Shown here: positions 54,400-64,000 of the stretch, one piece after another
How positions within the stretch are numbered: position 1 is the first letter of the stretch
Layout of the letters: each line of letters begins with the position of its first letter
Assembly: GCA_030544215.1 (NCBI GenBank)
Contig: JARZZO010000011.1
Span: forward strand, 48,977,587 to 49,041,586
Direction of reading: 5' to 3'
Source: Zantedeschia hybrid cultivar
Taxonomy: Eukaryota; Streptophyta; Magnoliopsida; Alismatales; Araceae
DNA: 64,000 nt
The notes under the pieces: generated by a model
Databases searched by the model: none
What the model was told of the DNA's origin: nothing
What the model saw: the letters and a program-made list of their open reading frames with translations, nothing else
Translations under genes and position numbers: made by a program

Positions 54400-55611
54400 T
54401 GTAGACATGTTAATTTTTACATCATATTGAGTAAATTTCATGTCACAATGATAATGCCCTAGAATGGTCTGATGTTTAATCATTAATTAATTTTTATTAA
54501 TTTTCTTTCGAAATCTGTTGAATAACGTCGCGCATACACGACGCCATTTGGATTCTTAGCAGAAATCAATTCGGAATTAAAATTAGTAAATTTAAGAAGA
54601 TTTAGCTGAATAGCGTCGCCCTGACACGACGCCTTTTAAATCCTAATCTGCTTAGGTTTACTATTTCTAATTCTGGTTAATTTTCTAATTTATCTAAAAT
54701 ACGTCGTGTGTACACGACGCATTTATTATTTCCTAATTATTTTCGGTTTCCTTTTTCATATTTATTTCTGTTTTGGCTGCATTAATGAAGTAAAAGGCAT
54801 CCCCCTTGAGCGATGCGTTCTAAGAGTTTCCTGATAAGCAAGAATTGGTCGAGATAATCCTATTTCATAGGTTGGAAGGGTTTTCAATTTCCTTTATGAT
54901 CGTCCAGAGCAAGTCCGAGCTGCGGGACAGTCCTTTTGAAGGCCAAATACCCTAAAGTCACTTCTTATTAATACATATGGACATTGACCTTTAAAACTTG
55001 TTGGTTTTTAGAGAATTCGGAGCTCTCTTCATGGTGTTTGACGGTCCTCAAGGGAGAAAAACGTGGATAACAAGAAGGAGTTCTTGTTTCTTCATCCTCT
55101 TCCACCGTTGAAGCTCAAGAAGATCAAGCCTTTCAAGGGACCAAACCAACCAATTTCCTCTCTAGTTTTATTCTAGTTTCTTTTTCATATAGTTCTTCAT
55201 TGCATCAACTCATCGCACACACTTACTTCATGATTTCCAAAGCTAGACTCCTTAAGGGGGTTTAAAAGAATACAAAAAGTGAGTTCTTTTAGTTTAGTTG
55301 CATGTTTAGATTCTTAATTAGAATAGATATTACACTATTTTTAGTTCTAATCATTGCTTTATTGTTTATTTGATTTTTTTTTTTGCAAGGTACAAAAGAA
55401 GAATAAGAATAAAGAAAGAGAAGACTCTTTTCTTTCGGCCGGCCGAAAGAGAAGAACAAAAAGACCCCATATTCTGTCGATGTGCAAGGTTAGTAAGCGA
55501 TCACCTTTCCTTTGAAACCCTCGGTTTCTAGCGATCACAATCCTTTTCATATTACTAATTATAGTAAGCACATGATAACATGATTAACACACACTCTTTT
55601 TGAGCACTACA
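54400..55611 (+). repeat. 3' LTR of element A
   Basis: 1212 bp. Dyads at 54525-54544, 54613-54632, 54701-54720 and 54797-54816 repeat the 88, 88, 96 spacing of the 5' LTR. Hairpin CTTTCGGCCGGCCGAAAG at 55432-55449. GCGATCAC boxes lie near 55498 and 55533. Confidence 0.88.
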
Positions 55612-56044
55612 CATATCATATAATAATGCCTCAAAATTGCCTAATATTTAATTATGAGTTAACTTTAATTATTTTACTGAATTAATTGTCTAAATAATTT
55701 CAGGCAAGACAAACACCATTTAAGTTTATTAATGAAATTGGTTTTAACTCAGATTTTAAATCAAATATGAAAATTGTCTAAATGACGTCAACCTCTGAAG
55801 ACTCCATTTAGTGTTTTATTCCTATTTCGATTTTTAATTTGATTTTTAATTAATTTTTTAATTAACTAAAAGATGTCTGCACATTATGACGCCATTTAGG
55901 TGTCCTAAAGTGTTTCTGTTTCTTCTTCACGAGTTTATTTTTATCTTAATGAAGTTAAAAGACGTCTCCCTTAGGTGACACATTTTAGTTAATTACAGAT
56001 AATGATAAATTAGCCTGTGTTTATCTGTTTCTTGGTTGGATGGG

Positions 56045-58200
56045 TGATCGTTTCGAATTGTGCGTCGTTAAACACATGAAAACGTTCAATCTAAATTTAT
56101 CCGGCTCACTCAAATCAAATTTTAAAAATTAATAGTGATGAGTCTGAGTCGATCCACAGGGAGTTAGAATTTTAACTTTGAAAACTTTGGATTTTGAAAA
56201 TTTAGATATCTTTTTTTTATAAAAAAAAAACAATGTAAAAAAAACTAGTGGAATCAACTAACTTTAACTAATTAAACAAGGGTATTAATACAAATGACAA
56301 AACTAAAATGTGCAAAGAAAAGAGCACTCAATCAAAGCCCCTGCATACGCATGCATAGTGATGGAGCCCAATCAAACTTAGCCACATACCCCCCTGTTAC
56401 TATTCATCAAAAGATTTTTTTCATTTTATTTTATTTTTTTAACATTTTTTAAATAAAATTTAAATCAAAACAAGTACTAGATATCGATTGATTTGAATAA
56501 AAGGATTTTACAATGGACGAATAAAATTCTGGAAGTTAGAGGTGAATAGTGACGTACTGTTCATGCAACTATCTAAAAATCAAATTAACGCTAATATGCA
56601 AATATTTAATGATAAGAAATAAAAACTCTTAAACTATTAGTACTCAATTAACTAATCATTAGATCAAATCTAAGAAACAAGAACATGATTGAAATAAATA
56701 AAACTTCTAACAACAATTCCTGTGGTTGCTGGCATGCATGGGCTACGCAAGGTAGGAGGAGGTGCTTGCTGGCTTCAAGCGCTGGAGGTGCGTGAAGGAT
56801 GCAGTTGGGCATGCATGCAGGTTGCTGTGGTTGAGAGGAAGAGACGCGTGGAGTGCAACTTCAGCTGGGACAGCACGTGGAGCAGCTCCCGGCCTTGCCG
56901 GCATGCATGCTGGAGGTTCGCTTCAAGCGCAGCAGGTGGAGGACTTGGGGTGCTTGACGAGCTTGCCGGCTACGTGTGGGTGCATGGCGGCATGCATGCA
57001 TGCCCTGAGGCGGCAGCTGAGACGTGGAGGTGCAGGGAACAAATTGGCAACGCGAAGCAGCTGGTGGAGAGGCACTGGAACGCCGGGTGCTGGAACCACT
57101 GGAGCCGCTGCGCGTAGGAGCCAGAGAGAAGCCGAGAGAGGAGCTGTGGAGGGAGGAAGAAAAGAGAAAGGGAGGAAGAAGCTGCTGGGAAAACCGGAGA
57201 AGCCAAGAGAGAGATTTACGGGAGAGAAAAAAACCGTGGGAGAGAGAGGACTGTGGAGGGACAGATCGAGAGAACAGAGGGAGAGAAAGAGAGAAACCGA
57301 AAGAAACAGAGAGGGAGAAGGAGTTTACGGGTGAAGGAGAGAGGTAGAGAAGGAAGAAGGCTGCCGTGGCTGGGAGGAAGAAAGAATAGAAGAGAGAACC
57401 GTGGGAGAGAGAAGAAAATAAAGGAGGAGGAGAGGGTTGCGGGAAGAAAAGGAATAGAAGAGAGAATAGAAGAGCTGGAAAGAGAGGAGGAGGGCTGCGG
57501 GGAGGAAGCTGGGAGGAGAAGGAAGAGGAGGCTGGGAAAAAATAAAAACCGAGAGAGAACCGGGGTGGAGGAGGAAGAGAACGGCTGAGAGAGGCTGGGA
57601 ATTTATAGGAGAAATCGGAAGAGGAGAAGGAACGTGGGAGGCTTGGAGAAGGGACAGGATTTGGATCTCGAGAGGAAGAGGAAACTGAAAAAGAAATAGG
57701 ATTCGAATTTTTAAAACGAGAGAGAGAGAGAGGACTTTTAAAATAAAGGAAGGGATGTGTTTAGGAAATTGGAGAGACGGAAGGAAATAGTGGGTTTTGG
57801 GAAACTCCAGCGAAGGAAGGAATCAAATTGCATTTTTACCCATGTTTTAGTTGAAATCCGCACACTGGACCTCCCCTAAATTTCCGGAAACTCCACCAGC
57901 TGCACTGCATCATCGGCATGTCCTGTTCATACAAAATAAATATAATTTAGCGCATTATCATAAAAATATCATCATATTTATTCATTTCGTCTCGGTTTTG
58001 TCAAAAAACCGCAAATGCGCTATGCTCCTTTAATCGCATGAAATGACGATGTTTTTAAGTCAGAATTTGATGAAATTGGTACCGTTGGACTTGTTACACA
58101 ATTATCTATCATTTCATGCTATTTTGCAGATAAAAACATGAGTATGATGCATATGATTGCCCTTAAATGATCAATTTAACACTTTATCAATGGGCTTCAA
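56045..58200. mobile_element. Unclassified insert F in the LTR of D
   Basis: About 2.15 kb absent from the homologous B LTR; edges are approximate. It contains GAGTCGATCCACAGGGAG near 56148, several GCATGCATGC stretches (56345, 56810, 56990) and a long purine-rich tract on the plus strand (about 57115-57760). I find no transposase or retroelement protein and no clear terminal repeat. ORFs at 56722-57588 are low-complexity and not supported. Confidence 0.45.
57115..57760. repeat. Purine-rich (GA) tract in F
   Basis: About 650 bp dominated by GAGAGAGA and GGAGGAAGAA on the plus strand. Such homopurine DNA can form triplexes. Apparent Arg/Glu-rich ORFs here are composition artefacts. Confidence 0.7.
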
Positions 58201-58999
58201 ACTCTTTCATGTTAATCCATAAGTGACCGCAGACGTACGTAAGAGTCTTAAACTTAAGTCTATAAATATACAAGCTTATGAAGAAGGAAAGGTAAAGAAT
58301 TCAAGGGAGAGACGACGTCCAAACGCTGAAGGAGTTAAAGAAGGATCGAGGTGTTGTATTGCTACTTCTAAGAGTCTTGAAAGAAGAGCTTCGTCCTTTC
58401 TTCATTCTCTTCGTCCATTCAAGACCAAGGCTTCCAAGGGCCATTCAATTCAATTCTTTTATTCTCTTGTTTTCATCATCATATTAGTTTCATAGTTCTA
58501 TTCATAACATCAGTTCATGCTATTCACACACCCACAACACTAGTATAATTTCAAACCTACATACTAAAGGGGTTTAAAAGACTAGAAAACAAGTGAGTGA
58601 TTCTGTTTAGTTGCATGATTAAAGTTCTGATTAGAATAAATTATACATTCCATTAAGTTCTTATTAGTTTCTTTTTCTTCTCCTTTGCAAGGTACAATCA
58701 CCAAGAAGATCAAGTGGAAATCATCATTAAAAGAAGAATTAGAGTAGAAAGGAAGATCCCCAAAATCGCCAAATCAAAGAAAGAATAAAGTTAAAAGGGC
58801 TCTTTTTCTTCAGCCGGCTGAAGGGAAGAAATCTAGAACTTCAACATCTTCCACGTCTAAAATAGGTAAGCGATCATCCTTTGTCTTTTGAAGCTTTTTA
58901 GTCAAAAGTTTCTGGCAATCACATAATTTTTAATAGGTTTATTTGTCACTTAATCAACAAATTTTCATGATAATCACACATCAAATTTAAGTACTTACA

Positions 59000-59549
59000 C
59001 CTGCTTTAATCTATAAATAGATCTTTGCAGCCTACATACTTTACTTGGATGCTCTTTGGAAGTAAAGCCTTAATGTTGTATCATATACACTTCTTCCTGA
59101 AGGTTGCCGTTAAGGAACATTGTTTTCACATTCATTTGCCATATTTTATAATCATAGAATGCAGAAATGGCAAGAAGTATTCTAATTGACTTAATCATGG
59201 CAACTGGTGAAAAAGTTTTGTCAAAGTCAATTCCTTGTTTCTGACGATACCCTTTTGCTACTAGTCTAACCTTGTAAGTGTCAATCTGTCCATCTACCTG
59301 AATCTTTCTTTTAAAGATCCATTTACTGCCAATAGGTACTATACCTTCTGGTAGATCAACCAAGTTCTAAATTTAGTTGACATACATGGACTGAATTTCT
59401 GAATTCATTGCCTCTTGACATTTCCTTGAATCTTGACTATTCATGGCCTCTTGGTAGGTTTGAGGATCATCATCCTCATTTAAGTATTATATTGGATTGC
59501 CGTCAGTGATATGTCCAACATATCTTTCAGGCTACTTAGACACTCTACT
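59000..59549 (-). pseudogene. Copia RT (N-terminal part) of E
   Basis: 59363-59070 encodes GSKWIFKRKIQVDGQIDTYK, LVAKGYRQKQGIDFDKTFSP, IRILLAISAFYDYKIWQM and NLQEEVYMIQ. It continues out of frame as KVCRLQRSIY at 59050-59010 and is cut at 59000 by D. It corresponds to 9400-9130 in G. Confidence 0.85.
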
Positions 59550-61524
59550 TGTAACGACCCGCCACCCTATAATCGGTGATCCGATTACTAAATGGGTGCC
59601 GAATCAGTAAAATTTGGAGCCAAATCAGGATCTCAATAAGTTTGGAAAATAAATGATAAACTAAGCTAAACATTCACATCACATTGAATTGTAAAGGAGG
59701 TGCAGGAATTAAAGATTATTATAATTCAATTCGACTCAGCAAATAATTACATATTTAAACTGAAAAGAGGTAATTAAGCGTACAGGCCTGAAAGGAAAAT
59801 AACAACTACATCGGGGCATACCCCGGGACAGTGGCTGCTGGTGCGCAACCCGAGACAACACCCTCCACTCTACGCCTGCCTGGAACCCTCACCTGAAAAC
59901 CGCAGGGGGTGAGTCTCATCGAAATGGACTCAGTAGGAATCCTTCGATCCCCACCACCCACTCACGCACCCACAAGTGTAACAACACAAATATAGGCAAT
60001 TTAAATAAATAAAGCAGTAAACACAACTCTGAAACCACTCTACCATGCAGTCCACAACTAATGTCTCGGTTGAATACGCAAACCACGTAGCCGAATGCGG
60101 AAAACACCGACCCGCTGAGACCAAACAAAAACCCCTCGGATAGCGCGCTGGCTACTCCGGCCTGACCGGCTCTAGGTGGTTTTGCTTCCCCCAGCACGAG
60201 TGACACTCCGAATGTACCACTCCCACACCGGTACTAACTATACCCCAGGGTACACCAGGTGACCTTCTCTCTAGGCGTCACTCCACCACTCTCACACCAA
60301 CGCCGTGTCACTCCCACACCGACACAGGGTGCCTAAGCGCTAACAACTGTCACTCTAGGTCTACGATCGCACAAAACACGTCATAGTGCGATCTGATTAC
60401 GTAGAAATCCTCGACTACGAAGTATGGTTTTAGGCATGCATTTTAACCAAACTATCTAACAATGTAAACACGTGTTAATTACATAGATTAATGAAGTTCT
60501 GTCTTGAATCGCGTCGCCTGTGGCCGATGTTATTGAAGACTCTTAAACTGCTTCATGTAAAACCTGGCCTAAATCGCGTCGTACAAGGTAGTCACCTTAT
60601 AAAAGGCGTCGATATCCCTAGTCACCATTTACGACAGAAACAAAATCAGGGCTCGGAATGAACTAGGCTAAATCGCGTCTTGGGAGGCAGCCACCATTTA
60701 GAATGGCGTCGCTGTCGCAAGACGCCATTTAGCATTCGCAAACAGGCTCCCCCTAGCCTTCCCGAGTACTAAAAGTGTAATTTCTTCTCCCAAATTGCAT
60801 AAAAATGTACCAAAATAGGGAAGGGGGAGGAGAATTCAAATGCCCGTTAAAACCTACCATTCCCTAATTTATAAAGTGACTATTTTCACCCTACAAATCC
60901 TTTAAACATGCTCAAAAGCAGGAAAAATATGGTTTTTAATCAAAACACAACGGAGATTGTCACCCTACCGGTTACTTGAACTCCTCCGAACTTCAAGCTG
61001 CCGAACCGTCACGCCACAAGCCGCCGCCGATACCGTTGTGGACGCCTTTACCCCACCGAGACGTCGGCCGCCGTCCGGAGAGAAATACGCTGCAGAGGAA
61101 ATGGTGGTGGTAGTGGTGGAAGTTAGAGGGGGGTTTGATGGAGTGGAGGGAGAGGAAAGGAAGGAGAAGAGGAAAGGGAGAGCAAAGGAATCGGAGAGAG
61201 GGAGGAGAGAGAGGAAGATGAGAGAAATGAGGGAAAGGAGGGAGGGTTCGTGGGGTTAAACCGAAACTAGATAAAATGCGTCACCCAATACCGACGTCAT
61301 TCAGACGACAAAACCGGGAACGTACTCTCACGGCCCGAAACTAGCCCACGTGGCACCCACGTAGTACACTCTAAAACACGTCCCCCTAACAGGATGCCGT
61401 TTGAACAACGTCGAGCTAACTCGACACGATAAAGAACCTATGCCCCAGCCCCACAAGGGCCCAAACCAAAGGGTCCGACACCGAAACTAACCCAATAACT
61501 GGATCCGAAATCTCAATCCTTACA
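59550..61524 (+). repeat. Solo LTR H in copia E
   Basis: 1975 bp, TGTAACGACCCG to AATCCTTACA, with perfect 5-bp duplication CTACT (59545-59549 and 61525-61529). Removing it restores the E sequence (CTCTACT-AGATCTGCG, as in G near 9680). It contains no coding sequence that I recognise, so a solo LTR formed by LTR-LTR recombination is the simplest reading. Orientation is inferred from the TGTAACGACCC start common in plant LTRs. It carries eight dyads. A purine-rich block lies at 61140-61250. Confidence 0.8.
60511..61427. promoter_or_regulatory. Eight GCGTC-N10-GACGC-type dyads in LTR H
   Basis: Sites are at 60511-60530, 60576-60595, 60606-60625, 60675-60694, 60706-60725, 61278-61297, 61378-61397 and 61408-61427. 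Three pairs are 30 or 31 bp apart. Several right halves are GTCAC or GCCAC followed by CATTT. The site at 60706 has perfect halves. Confidence 0.75.
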
Positions 61525-62345
61525 CTACTAGATCTGCGAATTTCTTGTGTATTCTTCTGAACAAGATCTTGAGTCAATGGTTCATTAGATGGGCCAGCAT
61601 TGATTTGTAAGTCTAAAATTTCCTCCAGTTCTATCTTGCTCCCACTGTCTTCTTTTAAAAGATATTCTTTCTTTAAGAAGACTGCTCTTTTTGCGACAAA
61701 CACCCTTTGATCACTGGGTTGATAGAAATAATATCCAAAAGTTTCTTTTGGATATCCCACAAACCTGCATTTTTCTGTCCTGGAATCTAGTTTATCTAGA
61801 TCATATCTCTTGACATGTACAGGACAATCCTAGACTCTGACATACTTAAAGTTTGGTTTCTTCCCTTTCCATATCTCATATGGAGTGGAAGTTATTAACT
61901 TATTAGGAATCTTGTTCAACAGATATGCAGCTGACTTTAGTACATATCCCTAAAAAGAAACTAGAAGTTTAGCATAACCCTTCATTGATCGTACCATATC
62001 AAATAGAGTACGATTCCTCCGTTTTGATACACCATTCAATTGTGGTGTATAAGGAGGTGTCCACCGAGATAGAATGCTATTATTCTTTAGATATTGTGTC
62101 AATTTTGTACTTAAGTATTCACCCCTTGATTAGATCGAAGAGTCTTGATACTCTTTTCAATTTGTTTCTCAACTTTATTTTAAATTCTTTAAATTTCTCA
62201 AAAACTTCTGACTTATATTTCCTTAAATATACATAGCTATACCTTGAGAAATCATCTATGAACGAAATGAAGTATGAGTAACCTCCCATAGTATGAGTGG
62301 ACATTGGACCACATACATCAATATGTATTACTTCCAATAATTCCT
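61525..62345 (-). pseudogene. Copia integrase of E
   Basis: 62337-62119 has HIDVCGPMSTHTMGGYSYFI and DDFSRYSYVYLRKYKS (first catalytic Asp). A degenerate middle (62110-61770) keeps the NRTLFDMV-like region. 61760 onward has MGYPKETFGYYFYQPSDQRV and the hinge to RT. The frame is broken by shifts. Confidence 0.82.
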
Positions 62346-63180
62346 TACCCTTTCCCCATGTCCAAAAAATGGAGCTTAGTCATTTTACCCATGAGACAAG
62401 CTTCACAAGTTGCAAATGAAATGGATCAAGGTATCCATCATTTTGCAACTTTATAATCATGTTCTCATTTATATGTCTAAACCTACAATACCTTGATCAT
62501 TTTGGATAATCATTCATTTATAGAGTGCTAAAAAAGATAGAGTGCTCAACTTTATAATCCATTCTCATTTATAATCATGTTCTCATTCATATGCAATATC
62601 AAGTAAATATAGATCATTGAGTAAATATCTAGAAGCAAACAATTTGTCTTTAAGATAAATAGAACAACCATTATTCTCAAGTCTCAACGAATATCCTTCC
62701 TTATCTAAACAAGAAGTAGAAATGATATTCCTAATGATAGTTGGAACATAATAACATTATTTAAGTTCTAAAGTGTCTCATGAAGGCATCTTGAGTCTTC
62801 ATGTTCCCACAGCTAATACAACAACCTTTGCTCCATTTTCAAGTCTTAGATCCACATCTCCACGATTCAGTCTTCTCCTATTTGTTAGCGCCTGCAAGTT
62901 GTTGCAGATATGAGAAACACATCTAGTATCTAATACCCAAGATGTTGATTCTCTATATGACAAGTTGAGATCAATCATGAGTATACCTGAAACTTCACCT
63001 AGTTTCTCCTTTGCCTTCTCTGCTACATAAATCTTGCAGTTTCTTTTCCAGTGTCCTTCTTTGTGGCAGTGTAAACATTGACCTTTATCATTGGCCTTTG
63101 CTTTGTCCTTTTGAACAGCTGGTTTGGCTTTTACTGGCTTCTTTGTCTTTCCTTTCTTAAAAGTTTGTCCTGCTTTCCTT
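62346..63180 (-). pseudogene. Copia GAG-pre-integrase, protease and zinc knuckle of E
   Basis: At about 63085-63035 the minus strand encodes GQCLHCHKEGHWKRNCK, a C-x2-C-x4-H-x4-C knuckle. The protease follows (SWVLDT, VSHICNNLQ, about 62935-62890), with Cys where the second active-site triad residue Gly is usual, then LRLENGAKVVV. The pre-integrase region to 62350 is heavily damaged and has a local duplication near 62485-62580 (CATTTATAATCATGTTCTCAT-like). Confidence 0.7.
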
Positions 63181-63227
63181 TCTTATTGGTCAACTAAATA
63201 CTCAAGTTTCTTAGACTTTCTTTTGGG

Positions 63228-63372
63228 GATCTAATCTAAGTTTTAGATGTATACATAGGGGAAGTCGTATGCAATGAAAACTGCAAGCACGGTTTGGGGA
63301 GGGATCCTTTTATATAAGGAAAATTTTTCTACTCCATTCGACTAGTTTCGGGTTCGAATCCCGGGCAACCCA
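63228..63372 (+). other. trnK-UUU: Plastid-derived trnK(UUU) intron end and 3' exon fragment
   Basis: About 145 bp resembling the chloroplast trnK region: TTTTAGATGTATACATAGG, then a group II intron domain V (GAAAACTGCAAGCACGGTTT), then CTACTCCATTCGACTAG and the tRNA 3' half with the T-arm GGTTCGAATCC and acceptor end GGGCAACCCA. Only the 3' exon (about 63335-63371) is present, so it is not a functional tRNA. It interrupts copia gag between LLVG and the knuckle region. Recognition is from memory of the plastid sequence. Confidence 0.72.
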
Positions 63373-63980
63373 TACGGAAAATGGAATTTACCAACAAGCA
63401 GAACATGTGGCTTTTTCTTTTGGATGGTACCTTCAATTGTCTTCAATATATTGAGCAGCTCAACGAGTGTTACCTCAATTTTGTTCATATTGAAGTTAAT
63501 GATAAACTATGAGAAAGAATCTGATAAGGACTAAAGAATTAGATCGATGCTTAAGTCATTGTTCATAAGAAAATCAAGTACTGTGAGCATTTCTATCCAC
63601 TCTATCATTTTGAGCACATGTGTTTGCACAGATGTGCCTTTGATCATTCTGGTCCTGAACAATTTCTTTGATATCTCATATCTTTCTGTTCTACATTGCA
63701 TACCAAACAACTCTTGTAGGTGATGAAGAATGGCCTTTGCTTCCATGTTATCAAGCATGTAACATTGAACTTTTATAGAGTCTTCCTTCCAGTTTTCATA
63801 AATCAGAAGTTCATCCTCATTTGCATTATCACCAGGCTGTTCTGGATTAGGCTGATCTAGAACATAAGCAAGTTTCTCACACCTGAGAACAATTTTCAGA
63901 TTGCGGAGCCAATCTATATAGTTGGGTCCTGTGAGTTTATTAGCATCAAGTATGCTACGAAGAGGATTTGGCGACAACAT
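63373..63980 (-). pseudogene. Copia gag of E
   Basis: 63980-63531 encodes a UBN2-type copia gag: LDANKLTGPNYIDWLRNLK, LAYVLDQPNPEQPG, AKAILHHLQELFG, YEISKKLFRTRM and TSVQTHVLKMI. It continues in another frame (DSFS, FNMNKIEVTLVELLNIL) to about 63400. The start at 63980 (M-L-S-P-N-P-L-R) is followed upstream by only 20 bp of window. Confidence 0.85.
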
Positions 63981-64000
63981 AGCGAACTAGAAAGAAATAT

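Larger units (their letters stand above)
1401..55611 (+). mobile_element. Tat-lineage Ty3/gypsy element A, interrupted by three insertions
   Basis: It has LTRs of 1211 bp (1401-2611) and 1212 bp (54400-55611) that both start TGTAGACATG and end ACTACA. The target duplication is CATGT/CATAT. Removing the insertions at 6493-12702, 17388-37041 and 43723-53371 leaves about 18.7 kb, close to the length of B. The internal order is a damaged PBS, gag, (protease and G-patch deleted), unknown domain, RT, RH, aRH, INT, antisense PMD gene, antisense DUF7745-like gene, PPT. Frames contain many stops and indels, so it is dead. It must be older than B, C and the G/C' composite, and younger than D. Confidence 0.88.
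55612..58999 (+). repeat. Remainder of the 3' LTR of element D (with insert F)
   Basis: It continues the 44 bp at 1357-1400. It contains three decayed dyads (55786-55805, 55873-55892, 55962-55981; centres 87 and 89 apart), then insert F, then TATAAATA (58261), the hairpin CTTCAGCCGGCTGAAG (58808-58823) and the end AGTACTTACA at 58999. After that copia element E resumes inside RT. The order of signals matches the B LTR. Confidence 0.75.
59000..64000 (-). mobile_element. Ty1/copia element E, partial (minus strand)
   Basis: On the minus strand the order is gag (63980), zinc knuckle, protease, GAG-pre-integrase, integrase, RT, cut at 58999 by D. The 5' LTR is beyond 64000. The remaining RT, RNase H and 3' LTR would lie left of position 1, beyond D. 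It is interrupted by solo LTR H and by a plastid-derived fragment. It is related to G in the shared RT and integrase regions, but more decayed. It is the oldest element visible. Confidence 0.85.

Noticed and set aside
56722..57588. Overlapping ORFs of 107-190 codons in insert F
   Set aside because: Composition-driven (Cys/His-rich then Arg/Glu-rich), overlapping in different frames, with no domain recognised.
63335..63371. A functional tRNA-Lys gene
   Set aside because: Only the 3' exon half with T-arm and acceptor is present, preceded by group II intron sequence. The 5' half is missing.

Overview
This window is plant nuclear DNA (an angiosperm; species not identifiable from sequence alone) made almost entirely of nested LTR retrotransposons. 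I find no host gene. The evidence is: Ty3/gypsy Tat-lineage proteins (gag with a C-x2-H-x4-H-x4-C knuckle, retropepsin, G-patch, RT with YVDD, RNase H, a second archaeal-type RNase H, integrase); Ty1/copia proteins; TG...CA LTRs with 5-bp target duplications; and a plastid trnK-like fragment.

Nesting, outermost first. A copia element E (minus strand, 59000-64000, continuing off both sides of the nest) was hit by Tat element D. D contributes its 3' non-coding end (1-1356) and a split 3' LTR (1357-1400 plus 55612-58999). D's LTR was hit by Tat element A (1401-55611). A was in turn hit by (i) a copia element G and a C-family element C', now fused by a deletion (6493-12702), (ii) Tat element B, 19.65 kb, 17388-37041, TSD CCTGG, and (iii) element C, 43723-53371, TSD ACAGC. 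A solo LTR H (59550-61524, TSD CTACT) sits in E. An unclassified insert F (about 56045-58200) sits in D's LTR.

B and A are unusually large Tat elements. Each carries sense gag-pro-(unknown domain)-RT-RH-aRH-INT, then a long 3' region with two antisense, intron-containing genes. One encodes a plant-mobile-domain (PMD, MAIN/PP7L-like) protein with a coiled-coil tail (about 7 exons). The other encodes a DUF7745-like protein (2 exons). D shows the start of the same DUF7745-like gene at position 19. Coding frames in A and B carry many nonsense codons and indels, largely of the C-to-T/G-to-A type.

Element C has gag and protease/G-patch but no RT or integrase. It shares its 18-nt primer-binding site, LTR start and a U5 hairpin with the Tat family, so it looks like a trans-mobilised gag-pro parasite of that family.

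The strongest unexplained signal is a dispersed dyad, GCGTC-N10-GACGC (flanked by AAAn / nTTT), in about 55 copies. The spacer is almost always exactly 10 bp while its sequence varies freely. Copies occur in LTR U3 (88-89 bp periodic), in the 5' UTR, upstream of the antisense PMD and DUF7745-like genes, in PMD intron 1, and in the otherwise different LTR H. They are absent from gag-pol and from the copia elements. This looks like the binding site of an element- or host-encoded dimeric DNA-binding factor controlling all transcription units of the Tat family, formally similar to the clustered motifs recognised by VANDAL anti-silencing proteins.
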